Part shown: positions 10,612 through 22,992 of the stretch, piece after piece
How positions within the stretch are numbered: position 1 is the first letter of the stretch
Layout: every line of letters begins with the position of its first letter
NCBI GenBank assembly: GCA_027923505.1
Contig: BROI01000008.1
Span: 744,001-808,000, forward strand
DNA: 64,000 bases
From: Mayamaea pseudoterrestris
Taxonomy: Eukaryota > Bacillariophyta > Bacillariophyceae > Sellaphorales > Sellaphoraceae
Direction of reading: 5' to 3'
Notes under the pieces: generated by a model
Told to the model about the DNA's origin: nothing
The model's input: only the letters and a program-made list of their open reading frames with translations
Database searches by the model: none
Program-made: the position numbers and the translations under genes

Positions 10612-13600
10612 AGCATGCCATGTATACACCCATATCACACCAGAATGGTGCCAACAACATTATTCAGGCTGCGCTACAAGATGGTAGGCTTGGCTGGTGT
10701 CTCAGAGGATGTCAATGTATTTGGTGACAACTTGTCACCAATCTCAGCCCAAAGATGCCGTGACATTCAAACGCCCCTACAGCAAGCCCTGTAGGTGCCC
10801 AAATTACACCAGAATGGTGCCAACATCATTATTCAGGCTGCACTACAAGATGGAAAGCTTGGCCGGTGTCTCAGGGGATGGCAATGTATTTGGTGACAAC
10901 TTGTCACCAGTCTCAGCCCGCAGATGCCATAAATTCAAACGCCCCTACAGCAAGCCCTGTAGGTGCCCAAATTACACCAGAATGGTGACAACATCATTAT
11001 TCAGGCTGCGCTACAAGATGGTATGCTTGGCTGGTGTCTCAGGGAATGGCAATGTATTTGCTGACAACTTGTCACCAGTCTCAGCCCGCAGATGCCATGA
11101 CATTCAAACGCCCCTACAGCAAGCCCTGCAGGAGCCCAGATTACACCAGAATGGTGCCAACGTCATTATTCAGGCTGCACTACGAGATGGAAAGCTTGGC
11201 TGGTGTCTCAGGGGATGGCAATGTATTTGGTGACAACTTGTCACCAGTCTCAGCCCGCAGATGCCATGACATTCAGACGCCCCTACAGCAAGCCCTGTAG
11301 GTGCCCAAATTACACCAGAATGGTGCCAACATCATTATTCAAGCTGCACTACAAGACGGTAGGCTTGGCTGGTGTCTCAGGGGTTGTATGGCAATGTATT
11401 TGGTGACAACTTGTCACCAGTCTCAGCCCGCAGATGCCATAAAATTCAAACGCCCCTACAGCAAGCCCTGTAGGTGCCCAAATTACACCAGAATGGTGAC
11501 AACATCATTATTCAGGCTGCACTACAAGATGGAAAGCTGTTTTGCTGGTGTCTCAGAGGATGTCAATGTATTTGGTGACAACTTGTCACCAATCTCAGCC
11601 CACAGATGCCGTGACATTCAAACGCCCCTACAGCAAGCCCTGTAGGTGCCCAAATTACACCAGAATTGTGCCAACATCAATATTCAGGCTGCACTACAAG
11701 ATGGAAAGCTTGGCCGGTGTCTCAGGGGATGGCAATGTTTTTGGTGACAACTTGTCACCAGTCTCATCCCGCAGATGCCATAAATTCAAACGCCCCTACA
11801 GCAAGCCCTGTAGGTGCCCAAATTACACCAGAATGGTGACAACATCATTTTTCAGGCTGCACTACAAGATGGAAAGCTTGGCTGGTGTCTCAGAGGATGT
11901 CAATGTATTTGGTGACAACTTGTCACCAGTCTCAGCCCGCAGATGCCGTGACATTCAAATGCCCCTACAGCAAACCTTGTAGGCGCCCAAATTACACCAG
12001 AATTGTGCCAACATCATAATTCAGGCTGCAGTACAAGTTGGTATGCTTGGCTGGTGTCTCAGGGGATGGCAATGTATTTGGTTACAACTTGTCACCAGTC
12101 TCAGCCAGCAGATGCCGTGACATTCAGACGCCCCTACAGCAAGCCTTGTAGGCGCCCAAATTACACCAGAACGGTGCCAACATCATTATTCAGGCTGCAC
12201 TACAAGACGGTAGGCTTGGCTGGTGTCTCAGGGGTTGTATGGCAATGTATTTGGTGACAACTTGTCACCAGTCTCAGCCCGCAGATGCCATAAAATTCAA
12301 ACGCCCCTACAGCAAGCCCTGTAGGTGCCCAAATTACACCAGAATGGTGACAACATCATTATTCAGGCTGCACTACAAGATGGAAAGCTGTTTGGCTGGT
12401 GTCTCAGAGGATGTCAATGTATTTGGTGACAACTTGTCACCAGTCTCAGCCCGCAGATGCCGTGACATTCAAATGCCCCTACAGCAAGCCCTGTAGGTGC
12501 CCAAATTACACCAGAATTGTGCCAACATCAATATTCAGGCTGCAGTACAAGTTGGTATGCTTGGCTGGTGTCTCAGAGGATGGCAATGTATTTGGTGACA
12601 ACTTGCCTCCAGTCTCAGCCAGCAGATGCTCACGTGACATTTAAACGCCATACAGCAAGCCCTGTAGGTGCCCAAATTACACCAGAATAATGCCAACATC
12701 ATTATTCAAGCTGCAGTACAAGAAGGAAAGCTTGGCTGGTGTCTCAGGGGATGGCAATGTATATGGTAACAACTTGTCACCAGTCTCGGCAAGCAGATGC
12801 TGTGACATTCAAACGCCCCTACAGCACGCCCTGTAGGTGCCCAAATAACACCAGAATGGTGCCAACATCATTATTCAGGCTGCGCTACAAGATGGTATGC
12901 TTGGCTGGTGTCTCAGGGAATGGCAATGTATTTGCTGACAACTTGTCACCAGTCTCAGCCCGCAGATGCCATGACATTCAAACGCCCCTACAGCAAGCCC
13001 TGCAGGAGCCCAGATTACACCAGAATGGTGCCAACGTCATTATTCAGGCTGCACTACGAGATGGAAAGCTTGGCTGGTGTCTCAGGGGATGGCAATGTAT
13101 TTGGTGACAACTTGTCACCAGTCTCAGCCCGCAGATGCCATGACATTCAAATGCCCCTACAGCAAGCCCGTAGGTGCCCAAATTACACCAGAATGGTGCC
13201 AACATCATTATTCAGGCTGCACTACAAGATGGAAAGCTTGGCTGGTGTCTCAGGAGATGGCAATGAATTTGGTGACAACTTGTCACCAGTCTCAGCCCGC
13301 AGATGCCATGACATTCAAATGCCCCTACAGCAAGCCCCGTAGGTGCCCAAATTACACTAGAATGGTGCCAACATCATTGTTTAGGCTGCGCTACAAGATG
13401 GTAGGCTTGGCTGGTGTCTCAGGGGATGGCAATGTATTTGCTGACAACTTGTCACCAGTCTCAGCCCGCAGATGCCATGACATTCAGACGCCCCTACAGC
13501 AAGCCCTGCAGGTGCCCAAATTACACCAGAATGGTGCCAATATCATTATTCAGGCTGCGCTACAAGATGGTATGCTTGGCTGGTGTCTCAGGGGATGGCA

Positions 13601-14610
13601 ATGTATTTGCTGACAACTTGTCACCAGTCTCAGCCCGCAGATGCCATGACATTCAAATGCCCCTACAGCAAGCCCTGCAGGTGCCCAGATTACACCAGAA
13701 TGGTGCCAACATCATTATTCAGGCTGCACTACGAGATGGAAAGCTTGGCTGGTGTCTCAGGGGATGGCAATGTATTTGCTGACAACTTGTCACCAGTCTC
13801 AGCCCGCAGATGCCATGACATTCAAACGCCCCTACAGCAAGCCCTGCAGGTGCCCAGATTACACCAGAATGGTGCCAACATCATTATTCAGGCTGCACTT
13901 CGAGATGGAAAGCTTGGCTGGTGTCTCAGGGGATGGCAATGTATTTGGTGACAACTTGTCACCAGTCTCAGCCAGCAGATGCTCACGTGACATTCAAACG
14001 CCCCTACAGCAAGCCCTGTAGGTGCCCAAATTACACCAGAATGGTGCCAACATCATTTTTCAGGCTGCACTACAAGATGGAAAGCTTGGCTGGTGTCTCA
14101 GGAGATGGCAATGTATTTGGTGACAACTTGTCACCAGTCTCAGCCCGCAGATGCCATGACATTCAAATGCCCCTACAGCAAGCCCCGTAGGTGCCCAAAT
14201 TACAGCAGAATGGTGCCAACATCATTGTTTAGGCTGCGCTACAAGATGGTAGGCTTGGCTGGTGTCTCAGGGGATGGCAATGTATTTGCTGACAACTTGT
14301 CACCAGTCTCAGCCCGCAGATGCCATGACATTCAAACGCCCCTACAGCAAGCCCTGTAGGTGCCCAAATTACACCAGAACGGTGCCAACATCATTGTTTA
14401 GGCTGCACTACGAGATGGAAAGCTTGGCTGGTGTCTCAGGGGATGGCAATGTATTTGGTGACAACTTGTCACCAGTCTCAGCCAGCAGATGCCTTCATAT
14501 TTAATTGCCCCTATAAGAAGCCCTGTGGGGGCCCAAATTACACCAGAATGGTGCCAACATCATTATTCAAGCTGCGCTACAAGTGGGTAGGCTTGGCTGG
14601 TGTCTCAGGG
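10612..14610 (+). repeat. 169-bp satellite, block A (about 24 units)
   Basis: Head-to-tail units with a period of 169 bp (172-173 bp in variants). Typical landmarks in order are GGTGCCCAAATTACACCAG, CATCATTATTCAGGCTGC, CTACAAGATGG, GGCTGGTGTCTCAGGGGATG, the dyad TGGTGACAACTTGTCACCA, CAGTCTCAGCCCGCAGATGC and CCCCTACAGCAAGCCCTGTA. Short open frames of 67-178 aa recur here but are by-products of the repeat. A segment at about 11.0-11.2 kb reappears almost unchanged at about 12.87-13.06 kb (about 1.87 kb apart, roughly 11 units), which shows segmental amplification. Two units carry a CACGTG variant (12,631-12,636 and 13,984-13,989). The block is cut off at 14,610 by a copia element. Confidence 0.97.
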
Positions 14611-14995
14611 TAACACCGTTGACGATTTCGCAGTCAACGTCTTACCTCCAAAAAGCTCCGATACAGGGTCCTTGGCCACGGTCTGTACAGCTCTGATGGA
14701 GATGGCTCGTCAAATAGTCTTGCGCTCGCCACTACACGAATACGACTGCACTCTCGTCGCAAACTAGTAGTTTTATATTGTGAGCTTATCGCTACATCGC
14801 TACATCGACCACTCGGAAGATCATCCGATCAATCCAATCACATTACATCAGTCGTAACTGGTCGTTCCATTCATACAACGCATCCACACGACGGTTGCGC
14901 ACTTTCTTCATTCACATGTCACATACGACAGCTGCGGACTCGACACAAGCTAATTAGGGTTCGGGCTCTTGACTTCGCCGCTCTACGACTTGTCA
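14611..14995 (-). repeat. 3' LTR of element 1
   Basis: 385-bp terminal repeat, the downstream LTR in minus-strand sense. It lacks the 9-bp GTTTCTTTC found in the other copy. The purine-rich tract GAGGGGAG lies directly next to it at about 14,996-15,003. Confidence 0.95.
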
Positions 14996-17900
14996 CTCCC
15001 CTCGGGTACGCCGCTCGTCGTAGCCGCATTCTTGTCCTTCACAATTGCATACGATGTATCGCCGCGCCAAAACAATACTGGCTTGAGCAATGGCATCGCA
15101 TCACAGTACGGCAGGTACTTCGTCAGTACGTCCGCAATGTTCTCCTTTCCGTCAATCTTTACAAACTTGATAATCCCCGCAGCAACTGCCCAACGAACAC
15201 GATGGTAGGCCAACGCATTGTGTCGCTTGGACAATGTCGAACTCGGGATTGTAGATTGCGTAATCACTGCTTGGTTGTCTCCGTACATCCAGGCAGACTT
15301 CTCCAATGGTACGCCCATAGCCATGAGCGACACACGTAGAGAAATGCTGATATCCGTTCCACTCTTTGCTACGCCGAATTCCGATCCGAAGGTCGCAGTC
15401 TCGACTGTAGCCTGGAGTTTGCAATGCCAGTCGACAGGCGTCTGATTGACAAATGACAAAACTCCTTCCAATGACTTGCCTGTCACCATGCAATGCATGA
15501 GACACGCATCCTCGAAAGTTGATGTTCGTACGGTCACACCCTTTGGCGGTGGGTAGACGTCCAACATCTCATCAACTCCGTCCTTCCCGTAAACGCTGCG
15601 CTCCCAATCTTGTTCCTCCATGGTGCCGAAGTGCTCCTCGTTGGCTGGCCACTTTGTACGGAAACGGATTGCTGCGTCCGGTAACTCTCGCAAATATCCA
15701 CAGACTCGCTTCACACGCTGCAGGTGTCCCTTGCGCGGCTCCACACGGAATCGCGACAGACTCACAACTGCTACGGCAATGTCAAATCGTCCCAAAGTAA
15801 TCGCCCACTGAAGTGCTCCGACTAGAGACTGGTAAATCTTCTTCTCTTGGTCGTTCAGTAGCTCGCTTTGGTCGGTCGATGCTTGCTTGTCGATTTGGTG
15901 ATGGTACTTCTTCGGAGGACCTTCAAACAAACGCTCGTACTGCGCCAAGAATGCAACTTTCAGACGCCCGTAGGCAGTAAAGGGTTCCGTCAGGGTCTCG
16001 TCCAAAGTCACCGCCGAGATGATACTCGGGATGTCCAACACCTTTAAGCTTAAACTTGTACTTCTCCTCTAGCATCTTGAAGAACGCTGCTGGATCGTCT
16101 GAAATATTTAACAGATCGTCGACCCATACACAGAGGTAGTCGTAGCTGTCGCCGGCGTCCTTGATCCACAGATCGGAATCGCAATAGGACGGCTTCCACC
16201 CTTCCGCAAGTAGGGCGTCGGCTAAGCGTTCGTGAAATCGTGCTCCGCTCGTTCGCAATCCGTACAAAGCCTTGACGATGACCAGGATGTGTCCTTCGCG
16301 CTCCCCGAACTCGGGGCCTCCAACGAAGTATACCTTCTCCTTGGTGAACGCTTCGAGATAAGCATTCCCAATGTCACCGACCATGCACTTCTTGCCGTTC
16401 GCTTCTCCAATGACGAGAGCTAGACGCATTGCCTTCAATGAGATAACACTGGAGTAGGCATCGTCGTTGTCTTTCGTCATGTGGCCGCCTGCAACGAGAC
16501 GTGCCTTGTATCGCAAATCGTGCTTGACATCGTACACAAAATGGACTCGGATCTTCTGGTAACCAGTTGGTGGTGTTGTGGTGGAACTCGGACCAAGATC
16601 TTGAAACGTCTCGTACTCGTCCAGGTTCGCAAGCTCCACGCCTTCCGCATCCGTCCACTTCGTGTGCCCTGCAGCTTCTTGTAGACGACGCGCTTCCTTC
16701 CAGTCTCGGGGTACTTGGACTCCAAACTTGTAGCGCGGTCCGTTCTTCTGCTGCTCCATTCGGGCGGTCGCCACCTTGCGCGCAACCTTCTTGGCGTTCC
16801 GGCCCATCGATTCAACGATGTCCATCCGTCCTTGTCGAGAAGATTATGCTTTTGCGCGTAGGCTGCCACTGATACTTTGTCGCTTTCGATCATCGCGTTG
16901 AGAGGCTCCCAAGTCTTGGATCCATCGTCCCATTGTACAAGGACGTTCCACTTGGAGTGCTTCCAGTTCTTCGACTTGCTCGTCAGCGGACCCTGATGGT
17001 CTAGAATCTCCTTGAAGAACCATTTACGCTCAGGATTTGCCATGTCTTGGTTCACTTTGGCCTCATAGAGATCGGAAACCTCGACATAGGACATGACTTC
17101 ATCCGCTTCGCCGTTACCAAGTTTCAGCATCATTTTAATGTTCTGATGGTTCTGGGCGTCGCGATTGTTCAGCTTGCTCATGACGGTCGCTCGAACTTCT
17201 TGCCCGTCGTCCGTCTTCATGAGAAACGACTTGCCGATAAGTTCATCGGGTGCATACTTCGGGAGTTTGCGCCACGGATTGATGTTCTTCTTCTTCGGCT
17301 TGTCGTCGTCGTCATCGGCAGGAAGCATCGGCAGTGGATCTAGCTCCCCGTCGGTCATATCGTCATCTTCCGGGTATTCCACCGTCTCGACCAAAGGGGT
17401 ATCGTCTTCGTCAGGAATGAAAGAATCTTCGTCTCTGCTGTCGGCGTCGGTAATCTTCTTGATCATTTCCGGCATAAGGATCTCGCCACCTAGACCAGGT
17501 ACGGTATAGCGCGGCTCCCCTTCTTTCATGACTGGGGAAGCAGGTGCCGGTACGCGAAGGTTCAAAAATTTTGGGTTGTTTCGGGGTAAGCAAACCGATC
17601 GCGTCATGATCTCGTGTGTCTCGCAATCGCAGATGAAGTACGTCAGGTCGTCTCCGCACGTCGTGTTGGGACCAAGCCAGTACGCCGCGCGCTGGCGGGT
17701 ACCCGGGGCCTCGACATCCTTGACAAAGTAGTTGACAATTTCAAACCAACGAAAATGCAAATACTTCGACACGTCGGGGACTTGCCCAGTGATAAACTCA
17801 ATGGGAGATTTGCCGTCCAAGGCAGGATGCGACAAATGACGGTACATCTCGGTCTGAAAGAGTAAAGCGCGTAGCCAGAAGCATGCCGGAGTGCCCGTTC

Positions 17901-20283
17901 GGTCCATAAGTCGTTCATGACTTTCCTTTACGTGCCCGATGATGCGATCGGCTGGGTTTTGATTCTGATAGTACGGCTCCGATGTATGACGACGGCGAAT
18001 CATGAACTCGCGCATTACTTCGTCAAACTCGGCACTCATCGCTTCTTTCGCATTATCCGAGAAGACTTCCAACGGAGCTCCAAACTCGCGGATGAAATCA
18101 CGGAATCGTTTTGGTACGTCACCTTTCGTCCGCATGGGATACACGACAATGATCTGACTGCGACAACCATAGAATAGCTGCACGCATGTGCACCCTGCAT
18201 GTCCGTCGATATGGTCATCCATGGCAGGTTCGTCGAAGAACATGGTGTCATGGGCCACTCGATCATCTAGACGGTAGACGTTCAGGAATCGGCTCTTTCG
18301 ATGCATTCGTGGGGGGTATCGGCGCTCGTGCATGTTGAACTGCGTGCTATGGCGCAAAGTATCCTTGATCGTCTGCGCCGGGTACCATGCAAAGTTCGGC
18401 AGCAATGCGTCGATATCGGGTTTCTTTGGCAGGATAGACTTGTAGGGCTGATAGACGAGATCCGCATTGTATTTCTGTACGACGGCACAAACATTCAGCT
18501 CCTTCTCGGTGTAAACAGGTTGATTGTCGTGTCCGAGATTCGTATAAGTCAGGTTGCTCTGACAATGGGTGCGATTCCGCGTACGCGAGCGTGTCACGCG
18601 CGTGAAGCCCTCTTCGTCGTCACTGTCTTCGTCGTCTTCATCGCGCGACAACAAGTCCGGTACGTCGTCCTCGTCGTCATCGTCATCCGAAGAGTCATAG
18701 TCGTCGTCCTCGGTCGGCTCGACGTCAAACTCATTCGGATCCCAAGGCCCATCGAAAGTCATCATGACCCGAGGTAAGGTGTGAAGCTCATGCGCCGACA
18801 CTGGAAACATTGGCAAGGTCGCCATGCCACTTTCCATTCCGAGCATAAACTTGTATCCATCTGGCGTTTCGATTCGTAACTTGCCACCAAAGTTGTAATG
18901 CTTATCATTGACATGAAGTCCGAAGGCTTCCATCTGCATACTCGAATGAATCGTCTTGCCGGTTCCAGAATATGCGTAATTATGGAACTCGCCGATGACC
19001 CAACCCTTGGTGCTCTTAAGCTTGGCGACTGCTGTGACGGTAGACAGGTCCGGAAGCTTGAGACCACCGACTCCAGTGACTTCAATCTTGTGGAACTTGT
19101 CCTCGGTAAGGATGCGGCCATCCGCTCCCCATACTCCGCCACTCGCGCCGCGATCGACAGTCGACGCTGAATGCTTATCCAAGTCAATGCTCGCGACTTT
19201 GTACTTGCGACTCTGAGCAATGTTTGCTCCCCGAGTCGTAGTCGTGGGCTGGTCTGGACCTAAGAAACTTCGCATCGCTGAGCCACGGCTGGTGTTGTTC
19301 ACACATTCGGTCGCCGCACTCGCCGTCGTTGCCGCTGATGAAGTGGCTGCGACGTTTGCGTTGCGTGTTGTACTCGTCGTCTGCGTGGTGCCTGCCTGTG
19401 TTGCTGATGCCGAACCACCTGCAGCACTGGCCGCTCGACTCGTACCACGGCGTTCAAACACTTCATGTTGCTGATCGCGGGTAAGGAGTCGCCACGTGTT
19501 TGGTGGAATCGTCGCATTCACGTCGCTGGGAATTTCGATCGTCTTCGTGTCGGCATAGCTGCGAACATACGAACGAGTATCTCCCCGACCGCGGCCGCCG
19601 CCGCCTCGTCCCGTGCTCAAGTCGCCGCAACCACCGCCCCCCTGATTGGATTGCTGATTGTTGCTGCTACTTGGCGTAGACTGGGAATTGTTTGCGCTTG
19701 CCTTCTTCGTCTTCTCCTTCTCTTTCTTGGTTTGCTCAGATTGGTTCGCCTGGCGCTTCTCGGTCTCCTTGATGCCACGACGATTGTCAGATTGACGTGC
19801 GACGTCGTTCAGGAGGTTCCAAAACTGGGTGTACGTCATCGGGTTGCCGGTCTTGGACTCTTCGATCAGCGCCATGTTCACCGCCGATGCCATATCCGCA
19901 TGGCGGAAAACCACGGTCAGCTCTGACGCTTCGTGCTGAGGCTCGGTTTCCTCAGCGTAGTCATTGTAGTTCTCTTCCTTGCTGGACCACTGGATAAGCC
20001 AATCTGACGAGAGACTGCCATGACGGGATTCAAATTGCCCTTCGTCTTCGCGAGCACGGTGCCCAACTCCAGAATGTCGCCTCCAACTCTGCATGACGCA
20101 GGCATTTGCGCTGTCGATGTGCTTGCGGCAATGGACATGAGCTTGCTCTGCGGTGTCTTGCAGGTAAGGCGGCAAAGTTCGGTGACACTGATACTGGCAC
20201 CGGGCTCGGAGTGCAGCTGGTGCCTTGACCCTCTCGTCCCCAGCCAAGCGCCAGTAGGTGCCAGAGGAGCAGAAGGGCGACAT
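14983..20283 (-). pseudogene. pol: pol of element 1: protease, integrase, chromo-like module, RT, RNase H
   Basis: The main open frame (20,283-16,477) holds an aspartic protease, integrase and a chromodomain-like segment (LVQWDDGSKTWEPL). It then shifts at about 16.80 kb into the RT frame (16,825-15,923; RT box VWVDDLL) and again at about 15.97 kb into the RNase H frame (16,041-14,983; ETATFGSEF, GDNQAV, ADVLTK). The protease motif is Asp-Arg-Gly-Ala instead of Asp-Ser/Thr-Gly-Ala. The integrase position matching the catalytic Glu of element 2 (NPCER) reads Asp (NPADR). Either change would probably kill activity. A highly acidic spacer (about 18.6-18.73 kb) lies between protease and integrase. 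Confidence 0.85.
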
Positions 20284-20716
20284 CGTTTTGAGGCCTCCAT
20301 GTCAGCTTGATGTCGTGTCGCTTTGTCGTGGTGTCGTTGCCTCCGATAACGCTGAAGTCTCCGAAACTGCGGTTTCCTGCGGTCGGTGACCCCGGTGCTG
20401 CTGGGAGGTCTCGGCTCGTAATGTGGTCTTTCTCCAGGTCTTGCCATTGCGCAGTCGTCCGACGTTGCTCGTGAATCCAACTCATGAGCTTGCGCAACCG
20501 GCTTGTTCGTATCGTCGACCACTGGTGCTGGGTCTTAATGTTTGTCACGTCTTGTTCCGACAGCTCGGCCATCGCCTCCGCAGTCGTGAGTTCCTCTTGC
20601 TCGAAACACACTGCGGTAGGGTCGTTTGGATCCCAAGTTGCGGATGCTGCGAGCCACGGAATGTCAAAGACTTTACCGACGGCACGCTTGTAGGTCGTTA
20701 CATCAATTGTCGCCAT
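19917..20716 (-). pseudogene. gag region of element 1, frameshifted
   Basis: The frame opens at ATG 20,716 and reads as a copia-type Gag (LTWRPQNDVALLLLWHLLA) down to about 20.3 kb. The plausible Gag sequence then moves to a second frame (ASISVTELCRLTCKTPQ to about 20.0 kb) and to a third (SSDWLIQWSSKEENYND onward), which leads into pol. At least two indels are therefore present. No CCHC zinc knuckle is visible, but a Gly/Arg-rich stretch follows at about 19.6 kb and may serve for RNA binding. Confidence 0.75.
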
Positions 20717-20813
20717 GGTGGAGGTTGATCAGAGGAATCGGACTTGCTGCAGATGAATGTGTCACGATAGCTCCCTCGCTCATTCTTGCTCTCGAAGCAC
20801 TGAAATGTTAATC

Positions 20814-21208
20814 TAACACCGTTGACGATTTTGCAGTCAACGTCTTACATCCAAAAAGCTCCGATACAGGGTCCTTGGCCACGGTCTGTACAGCTCTTGA
20901 TGGAGATGGCTCGTCGAATAGTCTTGCGCTCGCCACTACACGAATACGACTGCACTCTCGTCGCAAACTAGTAGTTTTATATTGTGAGCTTATCGCTACA
21001 TCGCTACATCGACCACTCGGAAGATCATCCGATCAATCCGTTTCTTTCAATCACATTACATCAGTCGTAACTGGTCGTTCCATTCATACAACGCATCCAC
21101 ACGACGGTTGCGCACTTTCTTCATTCACATGTCACATACGACAGCTGCGGACTCGACACAAGCTAATTAGGGTTTGGGCTCTTGACTTCGCCGCTCTACG
21201 ACTTGTCA
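20814..21208 (-). repeat. 5' LTR of element 1
   Basis: 395-bp terminal repeat, the promoter LTR in minus-strand sense, about 99% identical to the other copy outside the indels. The internal side continues with GATTAACA, which is also found just inside the LTR of element 2. Confidence 0.95.
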
Positions 21209-22918
21209 CAGGGGATGGCAATGTATTAGGTGACAACTTGTCACCAGTCTCAGCCCGCAGATGCCTTCATATCAATTGCCCCTACAGCAAGCCCTGTAGG
21301 TGCCCAAATTACTCCAGAATGGTGCCAACATCATGAGTCAGGCTGCACTACAAGATGCAAAGCTTGGCTGGTGTCTCAGGGGATGGCAATGTATTTGGTG
21401 ACAACTTGTCACCAGTCTCAGCCCGCAGGTGCCATGACATTCAGACACCCCTACAGCAAGCCCTGTAGGTGCCCAAATTACCTCAGAATGGTGCCAACAA
21501 CATTACTCAGGCTGCGCTACAAGTGGGTAGGCTTGGCTGGTCTCTCAGGGGATGGCAATGTATTTGGTGACAACTTGTCACCAGTCTCAGCCAGCAGATG
21601 CCGTGACATTCAAATGCCCCTACAGCAAGCCCTGTAGGTGCCCAAATTACACCAGAATGGTGCCAACATCATTATTCACGCTGCGCTACAAGATGGTAGG
21701 CTTGTCTGGTGTCTCAGGGGATGGCAATGTATTTGGTGACAACTTGTCACCAATCTCAGCCCACAGATGCCGTGACATTCAAACGCCCCTACAGCAAGCC
21801 CTGTAGGTGCCCAAATTACACCAGAATGGTGCCAACATCATTATTCAGGCTGCACTACAAGATGGAAAGCTTGGCCGGTGTCTCAGGGGATGGCAATGTA
21901 TTTGGTGACAACTTGTCACCAGTCTCAGCCCGCAGATGTCATAAATTCAAACGCCCCTACAGCAAGCCCTGTAGGTGCCCAAATTACACCAGAATGGTGA
22001 CAACATCAATTTTCAGGCTGCACTACAAGGTGGAAAGCTTGGCTGGTGTCTCAGGGGATGGCAATGTATTTGGTGACAACTTGTCACCAGTCTCAGCCAG
22101 CAGATGCCATGACATTCAGACGCCCCTACAGCAAGCCCTGTAGGTGCCCAAATTACACCAGAATGGTGCCAACATCACTATTCAGGCTGCACTACGAGAT
22201 GGAAAGCTTGGCTGGTGTCTCAGGGGATGGCAATGTATTTTGTGACAACTTGTCACCAGTCTCAGCCCGCAGATGCCATGACATTCAAACACCCCTACAG
22301 CAAGCCCTGTAGGTGCCCAAATTACACCAGAATGGTGCCAACATCATTATTCAGGCTGCACTACAAGATGGTATGCTTGGCTGGTGTCTCAGGGGATGGC
22401 AATGTATTTGGTGACAACTTGTCACCAGTCTCAGCCAGCAGATGCCATGACATTCAAACACCCCTACAGCAAGCCCTGTAGGTGCCCAAATTACACCAGA
22501 ATGGTGCCAACATCATTATTCAGGCTGCACTACGAGATGGAAAGCTTGGCTGGTTTCTCATGGGATGGCAATGTATTTGGTGCCAACTTGTCACCAGTCT
22601 CAGCCAGCAGATGCTCACGTGACATTCCAACGCCCCTACAGCAAGCCCTGTAGGTGCCCAAATTACACCAGAATGGTGCCAACATCATTATTCAGGCTGC
22701 ACTACGAGATGGAAAGCTTGGCTGGTGTCTCAGGGGATGGCAATGTATTTGGTGACAACTTGTCACCAGTCTCAGCCCGCCAATGCCTTGACATTCAAAC
22801 GCCCCTACAGCAAGCCCTGTAGGTGCCCAAATTACTCCAGAATGGTGCCAACATCATTATTCAGGCTGCACTACAAGATGGAAAGCTTGGCTGGTGTCTC
22901 AGGGGATGGCAATGTATT

Positions 22919-22937
22919 TGGTGACAACTTGTCACCA
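22919..22937. promoter_or_regulatory. satellite dyad A (example): TGGTGACAACTTGTCACCA
   Basis: A perfect 19-bp inverted repeat with 9-bp arms around a central C. It recurs once in nearly every unit of all three blocks. Such a site could bind a dimeric protein or form a cruciform; no binder is known from the sequence. Confidence 0.8.
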
Positions 22938-22972
22938 GTCTCAGCCCGCAGATGCCATGACATTCAAACACC

Positions 22973-22992
22973 CCTACAGCAAGCCCTGTAGG
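22973..22992. repeat. satellite dyad B (example): CCTACAG-6 nt-CTGTAGG
   Basis: A second inverted repeat in each unit: 7-bp arms and a 6-nt spacer (CAAGCC). Some units change one arm (CTGCAGG, CAGTAGG), so it is less strictly kept than dyad A. Confidence 0.75.

Larger units (their letters stand above)
14611..21208 (-). mobile_element. Ty1/copia retrotransposon, damaged (element 1)
   Basis: 6598-bp LTR element on the minus strand, inserted inside one satellite unit. The LTRs are 14,611-14,995 (385 bp) and 20,814-21,208 (395 bp); they differ by about 4 substitutions plus a 9-bp and a 1-bp indel. The 5-bp target duplication CAGGG lies at 14,606-14,610 and 21,209-21,213; removing the element and one CAGGG restores the satellite text exactly. 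Read on the minus strand the LTR starts TG and ends TA. A purine tract (GAGGGGAG) abuts the 3' LTR, and GATTAACA follows the 5' LTR as the probable primer site. The domain order protease-integrase-RT-RNase H identifies it as Ty1/copia. Coding is broken by several frameshifts. Confidence 0.95.

Noticed and set aside
16477-16825. Programmed frameshift in element 1 pol
   Set aside because: The related element 2 encodes all domains in one frame, and element 1 has several shifts in different places, so they are damage or sequence errors.
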